Below are positions 42,090-51,931 of a stretch of DNA of 64,000 nucleotides, piece by piece; within the stretch, counting starts at the first letter, position 1, and each line of letters starts with the position of its first letter. The translations under genes and the position numbers were made by a program. The DNA lies in NCBI RefSeq assembly GCF_900566075.1, contig NZ_UPHU01000001.1, forward strand, positions 4,278,325-4,342,324. The letters run 5' to 3'. The notes under the pieces are model-generated. The model had not been told where the DNA came from. It did not search any database and worked only from the letters and a program-made list of their open reading frames with translations. The DNA comes from Mycobacterium pseudokansasii (GTDB lineage Bacteria > Actinomycetota > Actinomycetes > Mycobacteriales > Mycobacteriaceae).

Positions 42090-43426
42090 CTCGATTCGGT
42101 TACCGCTTCGGTGGCTATAACGACGCTGCGGCGCGGAACGCGTACGCCCAGCATGGCCAGCAGGCCCACTAGCAACACCAGGCAGATACCGCCCAACCCG
42201 GCGCGGACCGCGCTGAACATATCAACGAAGACCGAAAACAACCACGGTCCCAGGAACGCCACCGCCCGGCCCGTCATCGTGTACAGCCCGAAGGCAACCC
42301 CCTCCTTGCCATGCTGAGCCATCCGCAACAACAATGCGCGCGCCGACGACTGCGACGGTCCGATGAAAAGACACAGCAGCAGTCCGCATATCCAGAAGGC
42401 CACCGCACCGGAGAGCGCCATCAACGTCAGTGCCGCGGCCAAGATCGCGGCCAGCGACGCAACGATGACCGGCTTGGAGCCGAGCCGGTGGTCAACCAAT
42501 CCGCCCAGCACCGCGCCGACAGCAGCCACCACACTCCCGGCTACCCCGAACACCAGGACGTCGGCCTGGGTAAGCCCGTACACGTTGACACCCAGTACCG
42601 CGCCGAAGGCAAACATTGCCGCCAGCCCATCCCGGAAGATCGCGCTGGCAACAAGGAAGTAGACCAGATTGCGGTCGCGGCGCCATTCGGCGGTGATGTC
42701 CGTCCACAGCTTTCGATAGGCACCCAACATGCTCGTATTCGGGCGAGGCATTCCGACGGAATCGGGCAGTCTATGCGCGATGAACAACAGCGGCAGAGCC
42801 AATAACGCCAGCCACGCCGCGGCCAACAGCATCGCCGCTCGGACGTTGAGTCCGTCATGGGCGGGCAGGTGCAGCAACCCACGAACATCACCGGCGCCGG
42901 CCATGAAGCCCACATAGACCAACAACAGCAGCAGGACACTTCCGACGTAGCCCGCTGCCCACCCGAACCCGGAAATCCGGCCGGCCGTCTCCGGTGTCGA
43001 GAGCTGGCGCAGCATCGCGTTGTACGGAACGCTGGCCAGGTCACTGCACGACGCCGTCGCCGCCAACAACGCCAACCCAGGCCATAGGTAACCGGGGCTA
43101 TCGCGAATCAGAAACATCGCAGCGGTCAGTCCCACGGCCAGGCCCGTCAAGACGCCGAGCGTCACCCGCCGCCGATGCGGGGATTCGACCCACACACCCA
43201 CCACCGGAGCCAGCAGCGCGATAGTCAACCCGGCGGCCGCCCCGGCCCGACCCAGCCAACTCGCCGGCGAGCTGCCGCCGGGCATGCCCTCCCCCACGGT
43301 ACTGGTCAAATAGACGGCGAACACGAAGGTGGTCACGATCGCGTTCAGGCCGGTAGAACCACTGTCCCACAGCGCCCAGGCCACGACCCGAGATCGCACA
43401 TACGTGCTCAAACCCCGGTTGGTCAT
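42086..43426 (-). CDS. MFS transporter of the Atg22/UMF1 type (Rv2508c-like)
   Basis: A 446-residue membrane protein with about 12 helices. The N-terminal WALWDSGSTGLNAIVTTFVF resembles the first helix of the UMF1/Atg22 group, with a loop PHRRRVTLG after helix 2 and GPSQSSARALLLRM near the fourth-last helix. Substrate unknown; relatives export amino acids or small solutes. ATG 43426 matches the length of the M. tuberculosis protein (445); the codon at 43477 is less likely. It is divergent from cmrA. Confidence 0.9.
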   Translation of the reverse strand: MTNRGLSTYVRSRVVAWALWDSGSTGLNAIVTTFVFAVYLTSTVGEGMPGGSSPASWLGRAGAAAGLTIALLAPVVGVWVESPHRRRVTLGVLTGLAVGLTAAMFLIRDSPGYLWPGLALLAATASCSDLASVPYNAMLRQLSTPETAGRISGFGWAAGYVGSVLLLLLVYVGFMAGAGDVRGLLHLPAHDGLNVRAAMLLAAAWLALLALPLLFIAHRLPDSVGMPRPNTSMLGAYRKLWTDITAEWRRDRNLVYFLVASAIFRDGLAAMFAFGAVLGVNVYGLTQADVLVFGVAGSVVAAVGAVLGGLVDHRLGSKPVIVASLAAILAAALTLMALSGAVAFWICGLLLCLFIGPSQSSARALLLRMAQHGKEGVAFGLYTMTGRAVAFLGPWLFSVFVDMFSAVRAGLGGICLVLLVGLLAMLGVRVPRRSVVIATEAVTESS

Positions 43427-43499
43427 GTCCGGCACTCTATTTGAGGTGGCAGCGACCCGCAGCACCCGAGTGCGCATGCCGCTTGTCTACGATTGGCGC

Positions 43500-44306
43500 A
43501 TGCCGATACCCGCTCCGAGCCCCGACGCCCGCGCCGTTGTCACCGGAGCTTCGCAGAATATCGGCGAGGCGTTGGCCACCGAGTTGGCCGCACGCGGACA
43601 CAGTCTGATCGTCACCGCGCGTCGCGAAGCTTTGCTGACCGAACTCGCAGCCCGCCTGACCGACAAGTATCGCGTCGCTGTCGAGGTGCGGCCGGCCGAT
43701 CTCGCCGACCAGGAGGAACGGACGAAGCTGTGCGACGAATTAGCGGAACGGCACATCTCGATCCTGTGCGCCAATGCGGGCACCGGGACGTTCGGCCCGC
43801 TCGCGTCGCTCGACCCGGTGGGCGAAAAAGCTCAAGTACAGCTGAATGCCGTTGCGGTGCACGACCTCACCTTGGCGGTGCTGCCCGACATGGTCGAGCG
43901 CAAGGCCGGCGGCATTTTGATTTCCGGCTCTGCAGCAGGAAATTCGCCCATCCCGTACAACGCGACCTATGCCGCCACGAAAGCCTTCGCCAACACCTTC
44001 AGCGAATCGTTGCGCGGTGAACTTCGGGGGTCCGGTGTGCATGTCACGCTGCTGGCACCCGGACCGGTGCGTACCGACTTACCCGACCAGGCCGAGGCGT
44101 CGCTGGTCGACAGGCTGGTGCCGGAGTTCTTGTGGATCTCGACGGAGCACACCGCCCGGGTATCGCTGGATGCCTTGGAGCGCAACAAAATGCGTGTGGT
44201 TCCGGGCCTGACGTCCAAGGCCATGTCGGTGGCAAGTCAGTATGCGCCGCGTGCCATCGTCGCGCCGATCGTCGGCAGCTTCTACAAGAAGCTCGGAGGC
44301 GGCTAG
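43500..44306 (+). CDS. cmrA: Mycolate 3-oxo reductase (short-chain dehydrogenase)
   Basis: A 268-residue short-chain dehydrogenase, same length as Rv2509. Cofactor motif TGASQNIG at 15-22, NAG at 92-94, catalytic Ser144, Tyr157 and Lys161 (YAATK). In corynebacteria and mycobacteria the orthologue CmrA reduces the beta-keto group of newly condensed mycolic acid, the last step before transfer to the envelope. ATG 43500 is the orthologous start. It has its own short promoter region shared with the MFS gene. Confidence 0.93.
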   Translation: MPIPAPSPDARAVVTGASQNIGEALATELAARGHSLIVTARREALLTELAARLTDKYRVAVEVRPADLADQEERTKLCDELAERHISILCANAGTGTFGPLASLDPVGEKAQVQLNAVAVHDLTLAVLPDMVERKAGGILISGSAAGNSPIPYNATYAATKAFANTFSESLRGELRGSGVHVTLLAPGPVRTDLPDQAEASLVDRLVPEFLWISTEHTARVSLDALERNKMRVVPGLTSKAMSVASQYAPRAIVAPIVGSFYKKLGGG

Positions 44307-44414
44307 CAACAGGATTCGGCAGCTGTCTCGGCGGCCGCCGCATCCGCGATCGACCACCAACGGATGAGTGAGCGAGCGAGAGAACCCCGGGATTGCGGGC
44401 ATCAAGTCTGCGGC

Positions 44415-44630
44415 AGCATTCCACTGCAGGTGCGGGCCATGAATATCGAGTTCGATTCCACCATCGACGGTAATGCCGTCAAGGCCGCCGAGATCATCTA
44501 CGAGCACACCCGGCCACTCGCTGCTCAACATCGGGGAGCGCTCGATCACCGCCGAGCGGCGCTTCCACCGCAGCACTGCCGCCGCCAAACCCTCAGGAAC
44601 TACCCGCAGTGTGATTACTGCACCCCTGTC
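44415..44630 (+). mobile_element. Remnant of an IS3-family transposase (OrfB)
   Basis: In the first frame VRAMNIEFDSTIDGNAVKAA then EIIYEHTR, and after a shift SLLNIGERSITAERRF: this is the DDE-core start of actinobacterial IS3 transposases, which read FDSTIDGKAIKI, DEHTR, SLLNIVERSITAERL. Only about 70 residues remain and neither terminal inverted repeats nor the DDE glutamates are found. It marks the left edge of a foreign island. Assignment is by remembered family sequence. Confidence 0.7.
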
Positions 44631-45109
44631 AACACGTCTGGCGAACCGGTGCAGACGAGAAGAATTTCGACAACTCAGTCGATCGATATTGTCACTAGAT
44701 TCATACATTTGAATTATCATGACTAATCGCTTGACCCAACGATAAGTTCTCGATAGAATTTCGGACACGCAATGAAGCGCGGGTGCGAAAATCTGCCGAC
44801 ACTCAGACCGCACGTTAGTGAGCAATAAGCCATAGGCGGCGGACAATACAGCTGTCTGGCGTCCGGAAATGCGCGATGGGAATCTGCGTCACCACGCCGC
44901 CGATCGAACCCATATCGGCTCACCGACGCGACATCTTCGCCAGGCCGGCCAGCGGCAGGGCCATGCACCAATTGAATCCCCCGTGGGTGGTATCTCCGAT
45001 GTTCGTACAAAGAAACCACGCCGCACCCAATTGTGACACCGGAAGGATGGACTGAATATCCGAGCATTAATGGCCCGACGAACAGCGGCTTAGCAGTGCC
45101 GAGGTCGAT
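44631..45109. other. Non-coding, AT-richer upstream flank of the radical SAM gene
   Basis: 479 bp with clearly lower GC than the surroundings (for example around 44680-44770). A minus-strand frame at 44723-45067 has no recognisable features and odd residue composition, so I do not call it. The GAGG at 45101-45104 is the ribosome site of the next gene. No small Cys-rich precursor peptide could be seen. Confidence 0.5.
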
Positions 45110-46435
45110 GTGACGTCTGATGTGTTACCACTAAATGGTGAGTCCGGTACCGCATTCCCAACGGGATTCCAACAAAGCGACAGCCTGCTGCGACCGGTCG
45201 ACTGGATCAAACCGTCCGTTGACCGACACAGTTCTTTCGAGCGTCGGTTGTTGTTCGAGAATTTCACGATCGCTGGTTTCAAAGACCTAGAGGCGGAGCT
45301 TGAGAGTCAGTTTCGGGTGGCGCCGACGGACACCGTTTGTTATCAGCTCGCAACGACTCTTGCTCAATGCATGCCCACTGCTCGCTCGCTGCACCGGGCC
45401 GACCAACTGTTGATGCGCGCTACGCGTCCTGGTTGCGATCTATCGGAAGACCTGCGCCAGAGCGCTCTCGATGTCCATCGCAGTGTTCGCGCGATGCTTG
45501 CGGAATCCGCAGCGAGCGGGGGCGGTCGACTCAAACAAGCGAACTGGGGTATCTACAACCGGTGTCCGCTGGTATGTGTCGGGTGTTACAACATATTCAA
45601 TTCTGAAACACTGGACCTTAAAAACGCCAAGGCAGTAGTAGAAAAACTTGTGAATTCCGGTGTGGAAGAACTAGTCGTATCCGGCGGCGACCCACTCGAA
45701 TGGGAACATATTCTTGAGTTTGTCGACCATGCTCATACGTGTGGTCTGTATGTCGGCATCGATACCGTGGGATACAGTCTCACGCCCGAGATGGCCAAAG
45801 CGCTGAGCGGAAAGGTTTCTTATTTGGGACTACCGCTCGATGGCGGTCGAGAAGACGTAATCACAGATTTCCGCAAAGGAAAAAGTGATCTGTTCGCGAG
45901 GATTCTACACGCAATTAGTCTTTGCGCAGCATACAGTATACCGATCAAAGTGAACACAACTGTTACAAAGGGCAATGTCGATGACTTGGAGAACATCGCA
46001 CGGACGTTGTCCAATTTTGACGCAGTGTTCGCCTGGCATCTGTTTCAGTGGTGGGACCTGCGATCGCCACGCGCCCTGCGAGAACGAATGCAGATCGATC
46101 AGTCGGATCTCCAGGAACGGGTACTGCAATTGAAACAAACCTACCCTCGATTGAGAATAGCGTCCGGCACGATTGACAAGCGGGCGCGAACGCATTTCTT
46201 CATCTCGGCCAATGGCGAAGTCTACACATTCGATTCGGGCGCTCTTTCAACCATTATCATCGGCGACGTCCGCACACAGACGATAGCCGAATTGGTTGCC
46301 TCCCCAGCCCTTAGCAAGCATTCACCGAAGTTCTTGCGCACCTTTCCGCGTAGCCACCCGAAGCAGCCACGCATTCCGCAACAAACAACCTCCAGCGTCG
46401 GCGTCGGCGTGCCTCCCGCTTCGCGGACCGGATAG
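45110..46435 (+). CDS. Radical SAM protein with cysteine-less SPASM-like tail
   Basis: A 441-residue protein. An N-terminal 140-residue helical region without known domain precedes the radical SAM barrel: CPLVCVGC holds the 4Fe-4S cysteines Cys152, Cys156 and Cys159 (CxxxCxxC), and SGGDP at 191-195 binds SAM. The barrel continues with IPIKVNTTVTKGNVDDL and WHLFQWWDL, a layout seen in MoaA- and viperin-like enzymes. Near 370-400, ANGEVYTFDSG and IIIGDVRTQTIAELV copy the SPASM S-element, but Phe stands where its first cysteine should be and no Cys follows, so no auxiliary cluster. GTG start with GAGG five bases upstream. Codons end in A/T more often than in neighbours. Substrate unknown; RNA/nucleotide or peptide chemistry are both possible. 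Confidence 0.88.
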   Translation: MTSDVLPLNGESGTAFPTGFQQSDSLLRPVDWIKPSVDRHSSFERRLLFENFTIAGFKDLEAELESQFRVAPTDTVCYQLATTLAQCMPTARSLHRADQLLMRATRPGCDLSEDLRQSALDVHRSVRAMLAESAASGGGRLKQANWGIYNRCPLVCVGCYNIFNSETLDLKNAKAVVEKLVNSGVEELVVSGGDPLEWEHILEFVDHAHTCGLYVGIDTVGYSLTPEMAKALSGKVSYLGLPLDGGREDVITDFRKGKSDLFARILHAISLCAAYSIPIKVNTTVTKGNVDDLENIARTLSNFDAVFAWHLFQWWDLRSPRALRERMQIDQSDLQERVLQLKQTYPRLRIASGTIDKRARTHFFISANGEVYTFDSGALSTIIIGDVRTQTIAELVASPALSKHSPKFLRTFPRSHPKQPRIPQQTTSSVGVGVPPASRTG

Positions 46436-46719
46436 GGTCACGATCCGCAGCGACGAGACGACAGCGTGCGGTGAACAGGGCGTTGCCCGGGTGGACCTGC
46501 TTGCCCACCCACGCGCGATGCGCGCTGGAGGTGTCAGTGCGACATGATGATTCCCAACGCAGACCCAAAATTCCCTGTCCGCAACGATTTCGGTGATATG
46601 CCAGGCGTGGCCTTAGCCTACGGCACCGACTAGGGTGGCGGTTCGGACCGCGAACCCGCCAGCCATCGGCTGGCCGGCCCCGTCCCGCTTCGGCTTAGCT
46701 CTTAGCGCAGGGCCAGTCA

Positions 46720-48312
46720 TTACTTGCTGCGGCGCCGCCCGGTGCCGAAGATGCTGCGGGTGATTTCGCGCACCCCGGTGTTGATGGCGCTCTTGACGGT
46801 CGGGTTCTTCAGAATCTCTTCCCACATGCCGGGGCCCTTGGGTTCAACGGGCGCCGGCATGGGCGGCACCTGGATCTCGTCCGGCCACGGCTGCGGATCG
46901 TACTTTCCCCTCGGCGGGACTGGTGGCGCCTCCGGTACCGGCGCATACTTGGCGTCCAGCATTTCGTGGGCGGACACCCGGTCGACGGTCTGGCCATACA
47001 CGGCCTGCAGTGGGCTTGAGTGCGCAGCTGCGGCAACGGCATCGGTGCCGATCGCGCCCATCAGCGACCGGGGAACCCGCATGCGGGTCCAGGCCACCGG
47101 GGTGGGCGCGCCCTTCTCCGAGAGCACGGTCACGACGGCCTCACCGGTGCCCAGCGACGTCAGCGCCGATTCCAGTTCGTAGACATCGGTTTTCGGATAC
47201 GTGCGAACGGTTTTGCTGAGCGCCGTTTGATCGTCGGGTGTGAACGCCCGTAGCGCATGCTGGATCCGCGCCCCCAGCTGAGACAGCACCGTGTTGGGCA
47301 GATCCGTCGGCAATTGGGTACAGAAGAACACCCCGACACCCTTGGAGCGAATGAGCTTGACCGTCTGCTCGACCTGCTCCAGGAAAGCCTTGGAGGCGTC
47401 GGTGAAAAGCAAGTGCGCCTCGTCGAAAAAGAACACCAGCTTAGGCTTGTCCAGATCCCCCACCTCGGGCAGATAGGTGAACAGGTCGGCCAGCACCCAC
47501 ATCAAGAAGGTCGAGAACAGCACGGGACGCAGCGACTGACCGCTGAACTCCAGCAACGAGATGATGCCGCGGCCCTGGCTGTCTACGCGTATCAGGTCGT
47601 CAGGTCTCAGTTCCGGCTCGCCGAAGAAGGTGTCAGCACCTTCGGCTTCCAGGTTGACCAATGCTCGCAGGATGACACCGGCAGTCGTCGGCGAAACGGC
47701 GCCAAGGGCTTTCAGCTCCGCCTTACCCTGGTCGCTGGTCAGACGGCTGATCACGGTCCGCAGATCTTTCAAGTCCAGCAACGGAAGTCCCCGCTGGTCG
47801 GCCCAGTGGAAGATCAGCCCCAACGTTGATTCCTGGGTAGCGTTGAGCCCCAGCACCTTTGACAACAGAATAGGTCCAAAGCTGGAGATGGTCGCGCGCA
47901 CCGGGACACCCACTCCACTGGTACCCAGCGACAGGAACTCCACCGGGAAGGCCGTGGGCGTCCAATTGTCACCGGTATCTTTCGCCCGTGCGGCCGCCTT
48001 GTCGTTGGCCTCCCCCGCCCGGGATAGGCCGGACAGGTCGCCCTTCACGTCGGCCATGAGCACGGCCACGCCCGCGGCGCTGAGCTGCTCGGCGATGAGC
48101 TGCAACGTTTTGGTTTTCCCGGTTCCAGTGGCCCCGGCTACCAAACCGTGCCGGTTGATGGTGGCGAGTGGAATGCGAATCTGCGCAGTGGGGTCGGCGT
48201 CGCCGTCGACGACGACGGTGCCCAATTCCAGCGCCTGGCCTGCCACGGAGTAACCGGCCGCGATCCGCTGCGCGGGCCCGCCAGGCCCGTCGGCCACCGT
48301 TTCGGTGCTCAT
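46720..48312 (-). CDS. HerA-like (DUF853) ATPase (Rv2510c-like)
   Basis: A 530-residue protein (533 in Rv2510c). Walker [11 protein letters not shown] at 60-69, Walker [13 protein letters not shown] in the middle, and the sensor-like [20 protein letters not shown] follow the HerA/FtsK hexameric fold; the C-terminus is Pro-rich. DUF853 ATPases are predicted DNA translocases, but the role in mycobacteria is not known. It is divergent from orn. The 284 bp beyond its stop, toward the radical SAM gene, hold no gene I can recognise. Confidence 0.92.
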   Translation of the reverse strand: MSTETVADGPGGPAQRIAAGYSVAGQALELGTVVVDGDADPTAQIRIPLATINRHGLVAGATGTGKTKTLQLIAEQLSAAGVAVLMADVKGDLSGLSRAGEANDKAAARAKDTGDNWTPTAFPVEFLSLGTSGVGVPVRATISSFGPILLSKVLGLNATQESTLGLIFHWADQRGLPLLDLKDLRTVISRLTSDQGKAELKALGAVSPTTAGVILRALVNLEAEGADTFFGEPELRPDDLIRVDSQGRGIISLLEFSGQSLRPVLFSTFLMWVLADLFTYLPEVGDLDKPKLVFFFDEAHLLFTDASKAFLEQVEQTVKLIRSKGVGVFFCTQLPTDLPNTVLSQLGARIQHALRAFTPDDQTALSKTVRTYPKTDVYELESALTSLGTGEAVVTVLSEKGAPTPVAWTRMRVPRSLMGAIGTDAVAAAAHSSPLQAVYGQTVDRVSAHEMLDAKYAPVPEAPPVPPRGKYDPQPWPDEIQVPPMPAPVEPKGPGMWEEILKNPTVKSAINTGVREITRSIFGTGRRRSK

Positions 48313-48419
48313 CGCGCCACCACTTCCCCGTCGTTACCCGTACTGCTTGGCGAAGCAATCACACTACTTGCCCGGGTGTTGCGGTTACGACCGCGGCGAT
48401 GGGCCTACTCTTGAGCGCT

Positions 48420-49067
48420 GTGCGTGACGAACTGGTGTGGATCGACTGCGAGATGACGGGGCTGAACATAGCTTCGGACAAGTTGATCGAGATCGCCGTG
48501 CTGGTCACGGACGCCGACCTGAACATTCTCGGGGACGGAGTGGACGTGGTGATCCACGCCGACGGCGACGCGCTGTCGTCGATGATCGACGTCGTTGCCG
48601 AGATGCACACCCGCTCGGGACTGATCGAGGAAGTCAAGGCTTCCACCGTCGACCTGGCGACGGCCGAATCGATGGTGCTCGACTACATCAACGAACACGT
48701 CAAGCAACCCAAGACGGCACCGCTGGCGGGAAACTCCATCGCCACCGACCGATCCTTCATCGCCCGCGACATGCCCGCTCTGGACGCTTTTCTGCACTAC
48801 CGGATGATCGACGTCAGCTCGATTAAGGAGCTCTGCCGACGCTGGTACCCGCGCATCTACTTCGGCCAGCCGCCCAAAGGCCTGGCGCACCGGGCGCTGG
48901 CCGACATTCACGAATCCATCCGCGAACTGCGGTACTACCGGCGTACCGCGTTCGTACCCCCGCCAGGGCCCTCTACCAGCGAAATCGCCGCGGTGGTCGC
49001 CGATCTTTCCGGCGAAGCCGACGCACCGGTGGTAATCGATTCGGCCGAGGAGCCTCCGACCGGTTAA
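48420..49067 (+). CDS. orn: Oligoribonuclease
   Basis: A 215-residue DEDDh 3'-5' exonuclease, exactly the length of Rv2511. WIDCEMTGL carries the first Asp and Glu, [15 protein letters not shown] the next Asp, and [11 protein letters not shown] the final His-Asp. It degrades 2-5-nt RNA and pGpG-type dinucleotides to mononucleotides. GTG 48420 ([12 protein letters not shown]) fits the family start; an ATG at 48399 and longer open frames are less likely. Tail residues 185-215 are acidic. tRNA-His follows 53 bp downstream. Confidence 0.95.
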   Translation: MRDELVWIDCEMTGLNIASDKLIEIAVLVTDADLNILGDGVDVVIHADGDALSSMIDVVAEMHTRSGLIEEVKASTVDLATAESMVLDYINEHVKQPKTAPLAGNSIATDRSFIARDMPALDAFLHYRMIDVSSIKELCRRWYPRIYFGQPPKGLAHRALADIHESIRELRYYRRTAFVPPPGPSTSEIAAVVADLSGEADAPVVIDSAEEPPTG

Positions 49068-49120
49068 TATCGACGTCGCCGCTCGTTAGCCTTCTTCTTG
49101 GAGGGCCGCCGGCGGCCATG

Positions 49121-49196
49121 GTGAGTGTAGTTCAGTTGGTAGAGCACCAGGTTGTGATCCTGGGTGTCGCGGGTTCGAGTCCCGTCACTCACCCCA
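49121..49196 (+). tRNA. tRNA-His (anticodon GTG)
   Basis: Acceptor GTGAGTG pairs with CACTCAC; D arm GTTC/GAGC; anticodon loop TTGTGAT; T arm CGGG/CCCG with TTCGAGT loop. G at 49120 would be the G-1 base pairing C73. CCA is encoded at 49194-49196. A decayed YcaO gene begins within about 65 bp of its 3' end. Confidence 0.97.
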
Positions 49197-49259
49197 CAGG
49201 TCAGAAGGATTTTGGCCGCGCCGGCCCGGCGACCAACCGGCGACGCCACGTCGCTGTTC

Positions 49260-49898
49260 CTGATTCGCTTCATCGTCGCGGCCACACCGGCCGCACCGGC
49301 GTTTCTCGATCCTGAGACCCTTCCGATGGAGCTACGCACGCTGCTCGAGCAGGTTTAGACCCGGATCGGGCGGGAGGTGTGGCTGATCGACGTCACCACC
49401 GACCTCGGAGTACCGAGCACGCTGGCGTATTCGCCTGGCCCTCGCGGCCGATAGCTGCGCTGGTACGGCGCGTCACTATCGCGGCGCTACAGCGCCTATC
49501 GAGCTTTGACCGAGCTGCTCGAAGTTCAGCTCACCGACCGCGGAGTAGCCCAGCCCTTGGAGGGCATCGAACTGCTAAGGAACAACCCGTGCTGCAGGCC
49601 TGCGCGGAGTTCGACCTGCGGCCACTGGCCGCTTCCGCAAGACTGGTGCCCTACGTCGAGACCGCCGCCCCCTGCTGGTCCACCGTGCACCTGAGCCAGT
49701 TGCTGTCACAACTTTCCGACCGGGGATTCACGGTCTACCTCGACGAAGCACGCCGCCTGTCCAACGGGATCACCGCCGTACGTGCACATCCCGGGGCTGG
49801 AGCGCTTTCACATGATCGTCGACGGTCTGGCCGTCGTCGTGCCGAGACGCCGGGGAATCGCCGCCGTCGATGTGACCGCCGCCGCCTGTCTGGTGTGA
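49260..49898 (+). pseudogene. YcaO-domain protein, C-terminal half, broken
   Basis: One frame reads FLDPETLPMELRTLLEQV, then stop TAG (49356), then TRIGREVWLIDVTTDLGVPS, a second TAG near 49452, and YSAYRALTELLEVQL. After a shift near 49590 it reads ACAEFDLRPLAASARLVPYV, ETAAPCW and LSDRGFTVYLDEARRLSNGI; after another shift VHIPGLERFHMIVDGLAVVV and RRGIAAVDVTAAACLV with a final stop at 49896. IDVTTDLG-P, AYRALTEL-Q and IPGLERF are hallmarks of YcaO enzymes, which activate peptide amides for azoline or thioamide formation. The N-terminal ATP-binding half is absent. Not visible in M. tuberculosis here, from memory. Confidence 0.8.
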
Positions 49899-49920
49899 CG
49901 ATCAGGCCCGCCGGCCAGGC

Positions 49921-51117
49921 TCAGGCCTTGGCGTTACCGGCGCGCCACTGATCCCAGGGAATGTTCCAGTCCCCGAGGCCGTCCGTGCCGGACAGCGTTC
50001 CTCCCACGGTGTTGACGACTTCGACGATGTCACCGCTCTTGACGTGGTCGTAGAACCACTGGGCATTGCTCGGGCTCACGTTCAGGCACCCGTGGCTGGT
50101 GTTGGTGTGGCCTTGAGCGCCCACCGACCACGGCGCGGAGTGCACGAAGACCCCGCTGTAGGAAATCTGGGTGGCCCAGTCGACGTCGGTGCGATACCCG
50201 TTGGGCGAGTTCACCGGAACGCCATAGGTCGACGAGTCCATGATGATGTGTTTGAACCGCGCGCCCACGATGTAGATGCCATTGGCGGTCGGCGTGCTGT
50301 CCTTACCCATCGACGTCGGCATGGTCTTGACGACCTCACCGTTGACCCGGATGGTCAGCACCTTGGTGCTGTCATCTGCGGTCGCGATGACCTCATCGCC
50401 AATGGTGAAGTGCGTTTTGACGTTGTCCTCGCCGAACATTCCCTCGCCAAGATCGACGCCATAGGTGTTGACCGCGACGTCGACAACGGTGCCGGGCTTC
50501 CAGAAATGCTCTGGGCGCCAACGCACCTCGCGGTTGTTCAGCCAGTAGAAGGCGCCTTCGACCGGCGGGTTGGTGGTGATCTTGATGGCCTTCTCCGCAG
50601 CGACCCGGTCGGCGATGTTCTCGTCGAACCGGATCGCCACCGGCTCGCCGATTCCCACGACCTCGCCATCGCCGGGATTCACATAGGGCATCGTCAGGTG
50701 TGCGGGCGAGCTGGTCTGGAATGTCATCTGGCGAGTCGCCGCGCCGCCCAGTCCGAGCGCCTTCGCGCTGAGGGTGTAGCGCCGGTTGTAGCCGAGTTGG
50801 TCGGTGGTCGACCAGTGCAGTCCATCGGGGCTCAGCTGGCCGCCTATCGACTTGCCGTTTTCGTTCACCATGGTGACCGCCGCCAGCACACCGTCGGCAA
50901 CGCTGACGGTGACGGGCGCATCCACGGTGACACCGACGGCTCCGTCGGTCACCGGCGCGGTCAGCTTGGGCACCAGCAGGTCGGCGAAGGGTGTGCCCTT
51001 GTTGACGATGACCTTGACCGGCGCGGGCGCACTGCCGCTGCTGCACGCCACGGCGAAAACAGCGACCGGGACCATGATCGCAGCCAGCCACGATCGACTT
51101 CTGCGTAAAGGCGTCAT
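49921..51117 (-). CDS. ldtB: L,D-transpeptidase
   Basis: A 398-residue periplasmic enzyme (408 in Rv2518c, LdtMt2). Signal segment at 8-27 ([18 protein letters not shown]) with a possible lipoprotein cysteine at 26; two Ig-like domains up to about 240; YkuD catalytic domain with [20 protein letters not shown], His342 and Cys344. It makes 3-3 cross-links in peptidoglycan and is the main carbapenem target among mycobacterial Ldt enzymes. ATG 51117 has GGAAGG eight bases upstream; the 44 codons before it are not coding-like. Confidence 0.96.
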   Translation of the reverse strand: MTPLRRSRSWLAAIMVPVAVFAVACSSGSAPAPVKVIVNKGTPFADLLVPKLTAPVTDGAVGVTVDAPVTVSVADGVLAAVTMVNENGKSIGGQLSPDGLHWSTTDQLGYNRRYTLSAKALGLGGAATRQMTFQTSSPAHLTMPYVNPGDGEVVGIGEPVAIRFDENIADRVAAEKAIKITTNPPVEGAFYWLNNREVRWRPEHFWKPGTVVDVAVNTYGVDLGEGMFGEDNVKTHFTIGDEVIATADDSTKVLTIRVNGEVVKTMPTSMGKDSTPTANGIYIVGARFKHIIMDSSTYGVPVNSPNGYRTDVDWATQISYSGVFVHSAPWSVGAQGHTNTSHGCLNVSPSNAQWFYDHVKSGDIVEVVNTVGGTLSGTDGLGDWNIPWDQWRAGNAKA

Positions 51118-51325
51118 CAAGTGACCTTCCAGATACTCTCGCTTACTTCGGTCACCGCTGACCCTGGATTGTTCCCTGTATTGTAGTGTCTTACCGCGGC
51201 CACGACAGGATTTGTCGGCTTGTAGCCGTCGTTCAGTGTCGCACCTCACCCCGTCCTGATCTGGAGATTTCCCACTGCGCCACGATGCCTGTTATTGTCG
51301 CGTACGCGGTCTCTGGCCGTCCACG

Positions 51326-51398
<73 letters not shown>

Positions 51399-51612
51399 CC
51401 TCAACGGCGCATCACGTCGCGTGTCGTCGATTTGACCGGGAAACTCGGATCGGCGTTGCGGCCAAACAACCCGGCCCCGGAGCCTGCGGCACCGCGGTGT
51501 TCGGCGGCGTAGTCAACGCGAGAAAGCCACCGCCACAATGGGATTAGTATGAGGCGTGCCGACCACTGAAGGTTGGTGTCAGCTACGCAGCCAGCGAGTG
51601 TCACTGCAGCGC

Positions 51613-51840
51613 TTACCGATTCCTGATGTTGCGGATCACCACGATGACGACGACAGACCCGACGCCGACCAGTGTCACGGTCACCGCGGGTTTGGTGACG
51701 AATTCGATCACCTTGGCCTTCACGTCGTCGGCGAGGCGGCGGGGGTTGGCACGTTCAACAAGCGAGTCGACTGTCGCCGCCAGTTGGTCGCGGGCGAGGT
51801 CGATCTCCTGCTTGATGGTCTCGGGATCACGGTCCGCCAC
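51613..51840 (-). CDS. DUF3618 single-helix membrane protein (Rv2520c-like)
   Basis: A 75-residue protein, same length as Rv2520c. Residues 1-45 (DPETIKQEIDLARDQLAATV) are an amphipathic helical DUF3618 domain; a membrane helix lies at about 52-69 (VTLVGVGSVVVIVVI) with a basic end RNIRNR. Start is the GTG at 51840, because GGAGGA eight bases upstream serves as its ribosome site; the in-frame ATG at 51855 contains that site and is therefore unlikely. Role unknown. Divergent from bcp, 91 bp apart. Confidence 0.88.
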   Translation of the reverse strand: MADRDPETIKQEIDLARDQLAATVDSLVERANPRRLADDVKAKVIEFVTKPAVTVTLVGVGSVVVIVVIRNIRNR

Positions 51841-51931
51841 GTGTCTGTCCTCCAAGTCGATGCACCTGACGAACTACCCTAGATGAGCCGGTGCGAGTCG
51901 CTACGCTCCGGTGAACAGAAAGGGACATACG

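Noticed and set aside
44723..45067. Minus-strand frame of 114 codons upstream of the radical SAM gene
   Set aside because: No ribosome site, unusual composition and no recognisable domain, in a decayed AT-rich spacer.
45110..46435. Calling the radical SAM gene a viperin
   Set aside because: Parts of the barrel resemble viperin, but the C-terminal viperin signature and a nucleotide kinase partner are not seen; the evidence is too weak.
51401..51604. 67-codon minus-strand frame after tRNA-Lys
   Set aside because: No homology recognised, start within low-quality context; probably chance.
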